Assembly: GCA_901472405.1 (NCBI GenBank)
Contig: LR590463.1
Span: 2,914,001 to 2,978,000 of the forward strand
Length of the DNA: 64,000 nt
Direction: 5' to 3'
Source: Serratia rubidaea
GTDB lineage: Bacteria; Pseudomonadota; Gammaproteobacteria; Enterobacterales; Enterobacteriaceae
Shown here: one piece after another, positions 31,358 to 40,267 of the stretch
Layout of the letters: each line of letters begins with the position of its first letter
How positions within the stretch are numbered: the stretch's first letter is position 1
Translations under genes and position numbers: made by a program
Notes under the pieces: generated by a model
Told to the model about the DNA's origin: nothing
The model's database searches: none
The model's input: only the letters and a program-made list of their open reading frames with translations

Positions 31358-32344
31358 CTATACCTGCGGGTGATAGGCGAACAGCGCCGGCGCGCCGCCG
31401 GTGTGCACAAACAAGATTGGGCCGTCATCGCGGAAACGCCCCTGAGCAATGCCGTCGATCAGCCCGGCCATCGCCTTACCGGTATACACCGGGTCAAGCA
31501 AAATGCCTTCCTGCTGCGCCAGCAGCTGCACCGCCGCCATGCCCTCGTCGTTCGGCATGCCGTACTGCGGTGCAAAATAGTCATCCCACAGCGTAATCGG
31601 CGCCTGCGCCTCCAGACCCAGCGCAAGGGCCAGTTCCTGCCGGATCTGTTCGACCTTCGGCAGTTGCTCCTCAGCGCGGCGTGAAACGGTGACGCCAATC
31701 AGTTCGCTGTCCGGCAGCAGCTGCTGCAGCCCGAGCGCCAAACCGGCATGGGTACCGGCGCTGCCGGAGGCCACCACCACGGAACTGAAGGCAACGTCCT
31801 TGCCCTGATGCGCGATTTCCAGCGCGCACTGCACGTAGCCCAGCGCGCCGAGTGCGTTAGAGCCGCCCACCGGCACCACATAAGGCCGGAAGCCCTGCGC
31901 TTCCAGACGCGTCGCCAGCTCCTCCAGCTGCTGCTGCGGCGCGTGCAGCGCATCGCACATCACCACTTCCGTATTGAACAGATCCAGCAGCAGGCGGTTG
32001 CCGTTGCTCAGGTAGTTTTCCGCCTGCGTATTGATGGGGTTTTCCAGCAGCGCCACGCAGTGCAGGCCAAGTTTGGCGGCGACGGCGGCGGTCTGGCGGA
32101 CGTGGTTGGACTGGATGGCGCCGGCGGTCACCAGCGTATCGGCCCCCTGCTCCAGCGCATCGGCGGCCAAAAACTCCAGTTTTCTCAGTTTGTTGCCACC
32201 CATAGCCATCGGCGTGACGTCGTCACGTTTGATGTATATTTCACGGCCAAGGTAGTCAGAAAGGCGGGACAGTTTCTCCAGCGGCGTGGCGGAGCCAACC
32301 AAATCGAGGCGCGGGAATTGCGCCAGTTGCTGTTGCAGATTCAC
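31358..32344 (-). CDS. dcyD: D-cysteine desulfhydrase DcyD
   Basis: PLP enzyme that cleaves D-cysteine to pyruvate, ammonia and H2S; 328 residues, intact. The PLP lysine lies in [18 protein letters not shown], the substrate and PLP motifs in [20 protein letters not shown] and [16 protein letters not shown]. The GTG start at 32344 follows GGGAG by 6 bp. It belongs to the conserved fliAZ-dcyD-tcyJLN neighbourhood. Confidence 0.96.
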   Translation of the reverse strand: MNLQQQLAQFPRLDLVGSATPLEKLSRLSDYLGREIYIKRDDVTPMAMGGNKLRKLEFLAADALEQGADTLVTAGAIQSNHVRQTAAVAAKLGLHCVALLENPINTQAENYLSNGNRLLLDLFNTEVVMCDALHAPQQQLEELATRLEAQGFRPYVVPVGGSNALGALGYVQCALEIAHQGKDVAFSSVVVASGSAGTHAGLALGLQQLLPDSELIGVTVSRRAEEQLPKVEQIRQELALALGLEAQAPITLWDDYFAPQYGMPNDEGMAAVQLLAQQEGILLDPVYTGKAMAGLIDGIAQGRFRDDGPILFVHTGGAPALFAYHPQV

Positions 32345-32466
32345 AGCTTACTCCCAGTAAAGCGGTATTAACGTCTGACAGCTAGGTGTAACAGAAGTGA
32401 CGTCAATAATCACTCATTATTCATCATGGGAGTGCCGGCGACCGCCCGCAGACGGCCGCCACGGGC

Positions 32467-32973
32467 CTAGTAGCTCTTCTGCCAGGCGAGATACTGGTCG
32501 TATTTACGCAGCGCGATGCGATAGTTGTTATGTCCGGCGCTGGGCAGGTCGTCAATCAGGTGGTGGCTGCCGCCGTTGCTGAATTTATCCGCCGGATAGT
32601 TGCGTGCGGTCAGCATTTCATCCAGCCGCCGCAGGCGCACCACGTATTCACGCACGGTGCTGTGGCTCATTTCGGTCTGTTCGAACAGGTACTGCTTGAA
32701 CGCCATAATGTCGAAATAGCTGGGGTGGCTGTTGCAGGAAATTTCACTGCAGAAACGGCACAGCGCGGTCAGCTCCTGCTGCACGTTTTGCCATACCTGA
32801 TCATCGATCGGCTGATCCATACGGGCGATGGCCTCTTTATTGATGATCTTGCCGCGAAACACCAGCGCCATGCGGTCCAGCAGTTTACCGCACTGACCGC
32901 AGTGGGTCTGGGTGTGTTTGTAATCTTTCATATAGCGGCTTAGCGGCCGCTTTTTCAGTACTGTTCCAGACAT
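32467..32973 (-). CDS. fliZ: Flagellar regulator FliZ
   Basis: A 168-residue DNA-binding regulator that supports flagellar gene expression and opposes RpoS-type promoters in E. coli and Salmonella. Conserved blocks: KRPLSRYMKDYKHTQTHC near the start, a core-binding-like stretch FDIMAFKQYLFEQTEMSHSTVREYVVRLRRL, and NNYRIALRKYDQYL at the end. The C-terminus is shorter than in E. coli (183). It follows fliA by 24 bp, same operon. Confidence 0.94.
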   Translation of the reverse strand: MSGTVLKKRPLSRYMKDYKHTQTHCGQCGKLLDRMALVFRGKIINKEAIARMDQPIDDQVWQNVQQELTALCRFCSEISCNSHPSYFDIMAFKQYLFEQTEMSHSTVREYVVRLRRLDEMLTARNYPADKFSNGGSHHLIDDLPSAGHNNYRIALRKYDQYLAWQKSY

Positions 32974-32997
32974 AATGATAGCTCCTGTTATCGCCGA

Positions 32998-33717
32998 TCA
33001 ATCATTTGCCAAACGGGCGCGCAGACGTTTAATCGCCTGGCTGTGTAATTGACTGACGCGCGATTCGCCGACGTCCAGCACCGCGCCAATCTCCTTCAGG
33101 TTCAACTCCTCCTGGTAATAGAGCGTCAGCACCATCTTCTCGCGCTCCGGCAGGGCTTCGATGGCGTTAATCACCCGCTGACGCAGGTTGCCCTCCAGCA
33201 GCTGCTGCAGCGGATTGGCCTCTTCATGCCCTTCCAGCATCAGCTCGACGCTTTCCCCCTGCTCTTCGCGCCACTCGTCGTAGGAGAACAGCTGACTGTT
33301 ATTGGTATCCAGCAGGATCTGACGGTAATCGCTGAGCGAAATGTCCAGCGCCTGCGCCACCTCCAGCTCGGCAGGCGGACGCCCCAACTGCTGCTCCAGC
33401 CGCTGCATCGCCTGCGCTACTTCGCGGGCGTGACGCCGCACGCTGCGCGGCACCCAGTCGCGGCTGCGCAGCTCATCGAGCATTGCGCCGCGGATGCGCT
33501 GCACCGCATAGGTGGTAAAGGCGGTCCCCTGCAGCGCGTCGTAACGTTCGACGGCGTTCAGCAGCCCGATGCCGCCGGCCTGCAGCAGATCGTCAAGCTC
33601 GACGCTGGCGGGCAGCCGGACCTGCAGGCGCAGCGCCTCGTGGCGCACCAGCGGAACGTAGCGCAGCCAGAGGGAGTTTTTGTCCATTACGCCTTCGGCG
33701 GTATACAGATCGCTCAC
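32998..33717 (-). CDS. fliA: Flagellar sigma factor FliA (sigma-28)
   Basis: Directs RNA polymerase to late flagellar promoters; 239 residues, intact. Region 2 (YVPLVRHEALRLQVRLPASVELDDLLQAG, FTTYAVQRIRGAMLDELR), region 3 (DWVPRSVRRHAREV) and region 4 (LPEREKMVLTLYYQEELNLKEIGAVLDVGESRVSQLHSQA) are all present. Start GTG at 33717. Three good sigma-28 promoters in this window (fliC, fliD, flgK) are its likely targets. Confidence 0.97.
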   Translation of the reverse strand: MSDLYTAEGVMDKNSLWLRYVPLVRHEALRLQVRLPASVELDDLLQAGGIGLLNAVERYDALQGTAFTTYAVQRIRGAMLDELRSRDWVPRSVRRHAREVAQAMQRLEQQLGRPPAELEVAQALDISLSDYRQILLDTNNSQLFSYDEWREEQGESVELMLEGHEEANPLQQLLEGNLRQRVINAIEALPEREKMVLTLYYQEELNLKEIGAVLDVGESRVSQLHSQAIKRLRARLAND

Positions 33718-33845
33718 TATGTCTAAAACCTGCGGATTAAGGAGTCAGCGTTATTATCCGCAGTGGACGCAATGACAATCGGCGGAACAGCCGCAAAAAA
33801 CGGGCCTTATTTACCCCATGCGGCTCAACGCCGGCGCACGGGCAT

Positions 33846-33872
33846 AAAAAAACCCCGCCGAGGCAGGCGGGG
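33846..33872 (-). terminator. fliC terminator
   Basis: CCCCGCC/GGCGGGG stem with a six-base loop, followed on the minus strand by seven T. It lies 31 bp beyond the fliC stop. Confidence 0.9.
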
Positions 33873-33903
33873 TGATAAGCGACAGTTAATCGGAGAGCGG
33901 GGA

Positions 33904-34959
33904 TTAACGCAGCAGAGACAGCACGTTCTGAGTCGACTGGTTAGCCTGCGCCAGCACGGAGGTGCCAGCCTGCTGCAGGATGTTGGCGCGGCTCATGTTG
34001 GACACTTCGGTCGCGTAGTCGGCATCCTGAATACGGGACTGGGAAGCGGACAGGTTGTTAACGGTGCTGTTCAGGTTGTTGATGACAGAATCGAAACGGT
34101 TCTGTACCGCACCCAGAGAAGAACGCAGTTTATCAACCTGAGACAGCGCTTTGTCCAGGGTATCCAGCGGCGTTTTCATGGTAACGGCGGTGCTGTCTTC
34201 GGTGACTTTACCGTCTTTATCCACGGTCGCTCCCGCGTAGGTTTTCGCGCCGGTGGCCGCATCGGTGGTTTCAACGAACATGGTGTCTTTACCGTCCGCA
34301 TCTTTACCGGTAATCAGCGTCTTACCTGCCGCCAGACCGCTTGCCGCCGGATCGTAGCTCACGTCTTCGCCGGTAGAGGCCTTGATGGTTGCGCCCTTGG
34401 CAACTTCGTTACCCGCGGTCGGGCCTTTAACGGTCACGTCAAAACCTTCCAGACCCAGCTGCTTGGCATCGATTTTTTGCAGATCGATGTTGATGGTTTC
34501 GCCGTCGTTAGCGCCAACCTGGATAGTCAGAGACTGATCTTTGCTCAGCACTTTCACGCCGTTGAAGTCAGTTTGCTCAGAGATACGGTTAACTTCAGAC
34601 AGACGCTGGGTGATCTCGTCCTGGATGGATTTCAGGTCGCTGTCAGAGTTGGAACCGTTCTGCGCCTGTACGGTCAGACGACGGATGTTCTGCAGGTTGT
34701 CGTTAACTTCGTTCAGCGCGCCTTCGGTGGTCTGCGCCAGGGAGATGCCGTCGTTAGCGTTGCGGGACGCCTGAGTCAGGCCTTTGATGTTGGCGCTGAA
34801 GCGGTTGGAGATCGCCTGGCCGGCCGCATCGTCCTTCGCGCTGTTGATACGCAGACCGGAAGACAGACGCTCAATCGCGGTGCCCAGAGAAGACTGAGAT
34901 TTGTTCAGGTTGTTCTGCGCCATCAGCGACAGGCTGTTGGTGTTAATTACTTGTGCCAT
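33904..34959 (-). CDS. fliC: Flagellin FliC
   Basis: Flagellar filament subunit, 351 residues, the length known for Serratia marcescens flagellin. The conserved D0/D1 N-terminus (MAQVINTNSLSLMAQNNLNKSQ..., 1-170) and C-terminus (SSLGAVQNRFDSVINNLNS to QSTQNVLSLLR) flank a short variable middle (about 180-265), rich in Asp, Lys, Gly and Thr, that forms the exposed domain. AAGGAAA precedes the ATG. Exported by the fli type III apparatus; FliS is its chaperone. Confidence 0.98.
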   Translation of the reverse strand: MAQVINTNSLSLMAQNNLNKSQSSLGTAIERLSSGLRINSAKDDAAGQAISNRFSANIKGLTQASRNANDGISLAQTTEGALNEVNDNLQNIRRLTVQAQNGSNSDSDLKSIQDEITQRLSEVNRISEQTDFNGVKVLSKDQSLTIQVGANDGETINIDLQKIDAKQLGLEGFDVTVKGPTAGNEVAKGATIKASTGEDVSYDPAASGLAAGKTLITGKDADGKDTMFVETTDAATGAKTYAGATVDKDGKVTEDSTAVTMKTPLDTLDKALSQVDKLRSSLGAVQNRFDSVINNLNSTVNNLSASQSRIQDADYATEVSNMSRANILQQAGTSVLAQANQSTQNVLSLLR

Positions 34960-35061
34960 AGTGTGAGTTTCCTTACGAATCAGTATGAATGCATAGCGTC
35001 ATTCATATTCACAATTAAAGGTTCGGGCTGTTGCCCACGGCGTCAATCACCGTCCACTCAG

Positions 35062-35088
35062 GTATCGGCGCTGCCCTTGCAACCTTTA
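35062..35088 (-). promoter_or_regulatory. Sigma-28 promoter of fliC
   Basis: TAAAGGTT-N11-GCCGATAC on the minus strand, one or two changes from TAAAGTTT-N11-GCCGATAA. A nearly pure A tract (35091-35108) lies immediately upstream of the -35 element. Confidence 0.88.
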
Positions 35089-35181
35089 GATTTTTTTTAT
35101 TTTTTTTTCGCCATTGCCCAATGGCGTAAATAACACGCTTTTTCCCTCTTCTATTGCGCCATCGTTTTTTACTTTTCTGCG

Positions 35182-35208
35182 TAAACTTTTTATCCGCCGG
35201 GCCGATAA
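35182..35208 (+). promoter_or_regulatory. Sigma-28 promoter of fliDST
   Basis: TAAACTTT-N11-GCCGATAA, with one change from consensus. It ends 37 bp before the fliD start codon. Confidence 0.92.
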
Positions 35209-35245
35209 CGCATTAAGTGAATACAACCAACAAGGAGCACGACCC

Positions 35246-36644
35246 ATGGCAGCGATCAGTTCATTAGGCATCAGCACCGGCATGGACATGAATGGATTAC
35301 TGGACAAACTGAGCCAGGCGGAAAAGCAGCGTCTGACGCCCTACACCACCCAGCAGAGCAGCTATAACGCCAAGCTGACCGCTTACGGCACGCTGAAAGG
35401 CGCGCTGGAGAAGTTCGACAACCTGAGTAAAGAGCTGGCCAAGCCGGAATTTTTCACCAACACCACCGCCAGCAAGCACGATCAGTTTAACGTCACCACC
35501 AACGCCAAAGCGGTGCCGGGCAACTACACCATCACCGTCGACCAGCTGGCGCAGCCGCAAACGCTGACCACTAAAGCCCATATTGCCAGCCAGACGGAGA
35601 AACTGGGCGAAAGCGGCGCCAGCGACCGCTCCCCTCACCCTGACCTCCGGCAACCCGCCGAAAGCGGTGACCATTCCGCTCGGCGACGACCAGACGTCGC
35701 TGGTGGAAATGCGCGACGCCATCAACGGCGCCAAGGCCGGCGTCAACGCCAGCATCATGCGCGTCGGCGACAATGAGTACAAACTGGCCATCAGCGCCAG
35801 CACCCCGGGCGCAGAGAGCAAAATCTCCGTGCAGGTGAATAACGACGACAAACTGGGCGCGGTGCTGAACTACGACAGCACCAGCGGCACGGGCGCGCTG
35901 CAGGAAACGGTGAAAGGCCAGGACGCCAAAGTCACCATTAACGGCACGCAGATTCAGCGCAGCACCAACTCTATCTCCGATGCGCTGCAGGGCGTCACGC
36001 TGGATCTGAAGACCCTCACCAAGCCCGGCGAGTCGCAGAACCTGGTGATTGACGCCGACAAGAGCGGCTCCGCCGACAAGATCAAAGAGTGGGTCGACAG
36101 TTACAACTCCCTGCTGGATACCTTTAACTCGCTGACCAAATACACGCCGGTAAAAAGCGGCGAAAAGCAGTCGACCAGTAACGGCGCGCTGCTGGGGGAC
36201 AACACCCTGCGCGGCATTCAGTCATCGATTAAGAACGCGCTGAGCACCGCGCAAAATAACCCGGAACTCAAGGGCCTCGGCAACCTGGGCATCAAGACCG
36301 ATGTCAAAACCGGCAAGCTGGAAATCGACAGTGACAAACTGAAAAAAGCGATTGAAGACAAACCTGACCAGGTGGCGAACTTCTTTGCCGGCAACGGTAA
36401 AGACAGCGGTATGGCGACGGAGATTCATAACGAGATCCAGAACTATATCAAGGCCGGCGGCATTATCGAGAGCTCCACCAAGAGCATCAACAGCAGCCTC
36501 GACCGGCTGAACACGCAAATCGACCGCGTGTCGGAAAGCATTCAGAACACCATCGACCGCTATAAACAGCAATTCGTCCAGCTGGATACCGTTCTGACCA
36601 AACTCAACGGCACCAGCAGCTATTTAACCCAACAGTTCTCTTGA
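35246..36644 (+). CDS. fliD: Flagellar filament cap FliD
   Basis: Cap protein that folds flagellin at the filament tip; about 465 residues after repair. ATG at 35246 with AAGGAG upstream. N-terminal D0 motif ISSLGISTGMDMNGLLDKLSQAEKQRL; C-terminal coiled coil (SLDRLNTQIDRVSESIQNTIDRYKQQFVQLD) and terminal SSYLTQQFS. One extra C at 35631-35634 breaks the frame; DRSLTLTSGNPPK is the expected reading. FliT is its chaperone. Confidence 0.95.
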
Positions 36645-36671
36645 GCAGTCTAAAGACAGGTAAACAACAGC

Positions 36672-37081
36672 ATGTATAACCGTAGCGGAACGCAGGCCTA
36701 CGCACAGGTTGGTTTGGAAAGCGGCGTCATGAGCGCCAGTCCGCATCAGTTAATCGTAATGCTATTCGACGGGGCGCAAAGCGCCCTGTCCGCGCACGCA
36801 TACTGATGGAACAAGGCAATATCACCGGCAAGGGCCAGGCGCTGTCCAAGGCGATAAACATTATCGACAACGGCCTGAAAAGCGGGCTAGACCACCAGCA
36901 AGGCGGCGAGATTGCCGCGCAGCTCGATGCGCTGTACGACTATATGAAACGCCGTCTGCTGCAGGCCAACCTGCATAACGACCTGCAGGCGCTCGACGAA
37001 GTGGCGAAACTGCTGGAAAATATCGCCGACGCCTGGCGACAAATCGGCCCCAATTATCAACCCGCGCAGGACGTCATGTAA
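36672..37081 (+). CDS. fliS: Flagellin chaperone FliS
   Basis: Cytoplasmic chaperone that binds the flagellin C-terminus; 136 residues after repair, the same as E. coli. It opens MYNRSGTQAYAQVGLESGVMSASPHQLIVMLFDGA, then ILMEQGNITGKGQALSKAINII and YDYMKRRLLQAN. One G is missing near 36788 (ALVRARILMEQ expected), which creates an early stop as written. Its TAA overlaps the fliT ATG by one base. Confidence 0.94.
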
Positions 37082-37449
37082 TGGAACGTCAACAGCAACT
37101 GTTATCCGCATATCAACAAATCACCACCCTCAGCGCGCAAATGCTCGCGCTGGCGCAGAACGGCGACTGGGAGCGTCTGGTGGAACTTGAGCTGAGCTAT
37201 GTCACCGCGGTAGAAAAAACCGCTGACTTCTCTGACGTGATGGCGTCATCCATGGCGCTGCAGGAGCTATTGCGCCATAAGCTGCAGCAAATACTGGATA
37301 ATGAAACGCAGCTGCGCGCCTTATTGCAGCAGCGTCTGACAGAATTAAAATCCTTAATCGATCGGTCAACGCGGCAAAGCGCCGTTAACGCCACCTACGG
37401 GCAATTTCACGACCGCGCCCTGCTGTTAGGGGAGCCGCAGGGCCAATAA
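37081..37449 (+). CDS. fliT: Flagellar chaperone and FlhDC antagonist FliT
   Basis: A 122-residue helical protein. The family holds FliD before export and restrains FlhDC. Seen: LLSAYQQITTLSAQMLALAQNGDWERLVELELSY at the start and LLQQRLTELKSLIDRS near residue 85. Translationally coupled to fliS. Confidence 0.9.
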   Translation: MERQQQLLSAYQQITTLSAQMLALAQNGDWERLVELELSYVTAVEKTADFSDVMASSMALQELLRHKLQQILDNETQLRALLQQRLTELKSLIDRSTRQSAVNATYGQFHDRALLLGEPQGQ

Positions 37450-37750
37450 GCGCCTTACCCGGCTTTCGCCGCAGGCCGTACGCCTGATGGGGCTTAACGC
37501 CCGACACGCTTTTCGTTTATCCTGTTTTTTTATTCTCGGCGGCGGCGGTTTTCCTGACGGATACCGTTTGGCCCGGCGGGATAGATCGTGGATAAATATC
37601 ATCCCGACATGGACGTTTTCTGTTCAGCAGGAAATTAATTTTTGGCAGGAAATAAGCAGGACTGCGCGTCATCGCGTATGGAAAAAAGTTGCCCCGATGG
37701 TCGGCAACGCGTAAAGATATTCTCAGAGACTGGCTGCGAAGCGAATATCG
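37450..37750. other. Gap between fliT and the AraC-type gene
   Basis: About 300 bp with no supported gene and no convincing terminator after fliT. It presumably holds the promoter of the AraC-type regulator. Confidence 0.4.
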
Positions 37751-38575
37751 ATGGAACGCACAATTAATCTTTGTCCCGGGATCGGTAGCTCGGCGCATAT
37801 TATTCAACATACTGAACTGTTACTCCCTTCAGTGTATTTCGAACAACCTCACCTGTACCTGATCCAGGAGGGATGCAAGCGCATCCGTTGGCAACAGCAT
37901 GAAGTGGTGGCGAACACCGGCGATTTACTGTTGATTGATGGCGGACAAACCGTTGATATTATTAATAGCCTGTCTGGCGATGGCCGCTTCAGCTGCCATC
38001 TGATCACCTGCGACCCGCAGCTGTTCGCCGCCGCCCCCAACGAGGCGCCCGCGGCCGGCACGTTTACCGGCGTCCGCGCGCTGCCGAATATTCCCTGCGG
38101 GTTTATTCACAGTTTTGAAACCACGCATCTGGCGCTGACGCTGCATCACAGTTTTCCACCGGCGATTACCCGCCATAAGCTGCTGGAGATTTTGCTCTGG
38201 CTGGCGCAGTACGGCGTTAAATTCGTCCACGGCGAAGTCAAGGATCTGACGCAGCGCGTACGCCGCTGTCTGGCCACCGATCCGCACAGTATCTGGAGTG
38301 CGGCAAAGGTGGCCGCCAGTCTCTCGATGAGTGAAGTGGTGCTGCGGCGCAAGCTGTCGGCGGAAAACACCGCCCTGCGCAACCTGATGATTGACGTGCG
38401 CATGAGCAGCGCGCTGGCGCTGCTGCAATCTACCGACTGGCCGATTTCCGCCATTGCTCAACACGTCGGCTATGAAAGCGCCTCGCGCTTTGCCGAACGT
38501 TTCCGTAAGCGCTTCGGTTTTGCCCCGACCGCCATCCGCGGGCATCAGCGCGTGATGGAGCCGGCAAGCGGCTAA
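37751..38575 (+). CDS. AraC-family transcription regulator
   Basis: A 274-residue protein with a cupin-like N-terminal part (LLPSVYFEQPHLYLIQEGCKRIRWQQHEVVANTGDLLLID) and a C-terminal double helix-turn-helix (about 175-270). The latter includes WSAAKVAASLSMSEVVLRRKLSAEN and the AraC signature ISAIAQHVGYESASRFAERFRKRFGFAPTAIR. Ligand and targets unknown. It is convergent with lpxO and starts the non-flagellar block inserted between fliT and fliE. Confidence 0.88.
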   Translation: MERTINLCPGIGSSAHIIQHTELLLPSVYFEQPHLYLIQEGCKRIRWQQHEVVANTGDLLLIDGGQTVDIINSLSGDGRFSCHLITCDPQLFAAAPNEAPAAGTFTGVRALPNIPCGFIHSFETTHLALTLHHSFPPAITRHKLLEILLWLAQYGVKFVHGEVKDLTQRVRRCLATDPHSIWSAAKVAASLSMSEVVLRRKLSAENTALRNLMIDVRMSSALALLQSTDWPISAIAQHVGYESASRFAERFRKRFGFAPTAIRGHQRVMEPASG

Positions 38576-38581
38576 CGATAT

Positions 38582-38612
38582 GCGCCATTTCCCAAGGGAG
38601 TGGGCAATGGCG
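38582..38612. terminator. Possible shared hairpin between the AraC gene and lpxO
   Basis: GCGCCATTTCCCA and TGGGCAATGGCGC pair over 12-13 bases with one mismatch, between two convergent genes. There is no clear T-run on either strand. Confidence 0.4.
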
Positions 38613-38619
38613 CAATGAC

Positions 38620-39528
38620 TTAACGCAGGCTCGGGATAATAATGGCGGCGAAGATGGCGGCAATTAGCAGCCATTTCAGCAGGTAATAGCCGCGGCGGTT
38701 GCGCTTTTTCAACCGCTGGCCCGCATCACGGATCGCATTGACGTATTTGAAAATACGGTTGATAAAGCCGGTGCGGTCCTGCTCGTCATTGGGCGAACTG
38801 GCCGCCGACATCAACGTCTTGCCGACCCAGTGGTTCACCGCCTGCGCCCAGCCCCACTTCATCGGCCGTTCGATATCGCAGAACAGGATAATCCGCGTCT
38901 GATCCGTGCCGTTTTGCGCCCAGTGCACATAGGTTTCGTCAAAGATCACCGCCTGGCCGTCGCGCCAGCTGTGACGCTGGCGATCCACCTCGATAAAGCA
39001 GCGGTCGTCATTCGGCGTGACCAGCCCCAGGTGATAACGCACTGACCCGGCGTAAGGATCCCGGTGTTTGCCCAGATGGCTGCCGGCCGGCAGTTCGGCG
39101 AACATCGCCGCCTTTACCGACGGGATCTGGTTAAGCAGCGCGACGGTATTGGGGCATAACGCCAGCGCCGAAGGGTGAGTGTCGCTATACCATTTGAGAT
39201 AAAAACGCTTCCAGCCGCGCTTGAAAAAGGTGTTGAACCCGGCGTCATTGTGACTTTTCGCCGCCTTGATGTGGTCCTGCAGGCGCAGGGCCTCCTCACG
39301 AATCACCTGCCAGTTGTCGGTCAACGGCTGCAGCTCGGGAAAGGTCTGCGGAGCAAAGTAAGGTTGTTTCGCCGGCAGGCGGGAGAAGCCGGTCATAAAC
39401 ATGTTGACCGGCCCCATAAAGGTGGAGTGATCGAAAAGCTGCCTGCCAACTTTTTGTTTTTCTTGCCCGCGGGAGTGGGCGTAAATAAAACTGACAAGGA
39501 AAATACCGATGATAATTGCTGCAACCAT
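38620..39528 (-). CDS. lpxO: Lipid A 2-hydroxylase LpxO
   Basis: Fe(II)/2-oxoglutarate dioxygenase that hydroxylates a secondary acyl chain of lipid A on the cytosolic face of the inner membrane. It has 302 residues, the same as Salmonella LpxO. N-terminal helix MVAAIIIGIFLVSFIYAHSRG, aspartyl-hydroxylase core with GKHRDPYAGSVRYHLGL (iron-binding H-x-D) and VIFDETYVHWAQN (second histidine), and a C-terminal helix. The ATG at 39528 gives the LpxO N-terminus; the open frame extends upstream without similarity. It shares its neighbourhood with another lipid-A-type modification gene. Confidence 0.93.
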   Translation of the reverse strand: MVAAIIIGIFLVSFIYAHSRGQEKQKVGRQLFDHSTFMGPVNMFMTGFSRLPAKQPYFAPQTFPELQPLTDNWQVIREEALRLQDHIKAAKSHNDAGFNTFFKRGWKRFYLKWYSDTHPSALALCPNTVALLNQIPSVKAAMFAELPAGSHLGKHRDPYAGSVRYHLGLVTPNDDRCFIEVDRQRHSWRDGQAVIFDETYVHWAQNGTDQTRIILFCDIERPMKWGWAQAVNHWVGKTLMSAASSPNDEQDRTGFINRIFKYVNAIRDAGQRLKKRNRRGYYLLKWLLIAAIFAAIIIPSLR

Positions 39529-39685
39529 AGAATCCGTCCTACAGAGTCGTTCTGTCAAAATCGCAGGAATTATAATTTCACGCCAAAAAAAGTTTAATTA
39601 TTTTGTGCTTTTTGGTTATGTATTTGTTAAGTAAGGGGTTGCACTCCCAGCGGTCTTGCCCGTCACAAACACCTGAAAGCAGAAA

Positions 39686-39706
39686 CGGCCATGCAATGCA
39701 TGGCCG
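39686..39706 (-). terminator. Hairpin after the microprotein gene
   Basis: CGGCCATGCA and TGCATGGCCG form an almost perfect palindrome, followed on the minus strand by TTTCTGCTTTC. It lies 9 bp beyond the microprotein stop. Confidence 0.6.
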
Positions 39707-39714
39707 CGATAAGA

Positions 39715-39807
39715 TCACTGCTTAGCCAAGATATAGGCTAATACAATGAGAATGGCTATTATTACAATACTTATTTTTCGCCATCCAGCTTCACTTTTTA
39801 TACTCAT
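39715..39807 (-). CDS. 30-residue single-helix membrane microprotein
   Basis: ATG at 39807 preceded by AGGGA with 5 bp spacing. The product starts MSIKSEAGWRKI, continues as one hydrophobic helix (SIVIIAILIVLAYIL, about residues 13-27) and ends AKQ. The charged N-terminus and single helix are typical of small bacterial membrane regulators. A terminator-like hairpin follows directly, so the unit looks complete and independent. It lies between two genes for lipid A or outer-membrane modification. No family recognised; any regulatory role is a guess. Confidence 0.6.
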   Translation of the reverse strand: MSIKSEAGWRKISIVIIAILIVLAYILAKQ

Positions 39808-40267
39808 AACATTCCCTGAGTGAGTCATATAACCAAAACGCAGCCATTTTAATTTAATAACATAGAAAGGGCTAGGCGCTAACACTTATTTATTAGTGAA
39901 AAATTGCATATGTCGATCTAAATCACTGTATCGCAGCAACAGTAGCCTATCCCTCCCCCTAATATAAACATTAACATGAATATTCTTATAAGAAACCAAT
40001 AAATATAATTAATGATTTTCAGCCTGCACGCACACGCTTTTTCTTTGCGTGGTAATACGAGAAAAACGGCACGGTATATACTTCTGCTTGCCGTCTCTCG
40101 CCCCGGCATATCCGATACCGTGAACCGGTTACTTTTCACGCCATTCGAGACATTCGACTCAGGAAATAGCCCATAACGCATCGATTGAGTGAATGTAAAG
40201 TGATATAATCATTGCGGTTTTTTCGCTCAGACGAATTGAATTTCTTTTCTATCACCACAGCAAAAAT

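Larger units (their letters stand above)
39529..40267. other. Gap between lpxO and the PEtN-transferase-like gene
   Basis: About 740 AT-rich bases. They hold the 30-codon microprotein and its hairpin (listed separately). An 87-codon minus-strand frame at 39918-40181 lacks a ribosome site and is not supported. Confidence 0.5.

Noticed and set aside
39918..40181. 87-codon minus-strand frame with a hydrophobic tail
   Set aside because: No ribosome site, odd composition, and no sign of a conserved domain. It lies in the upstream region of the PEtN-transferase-like gene.
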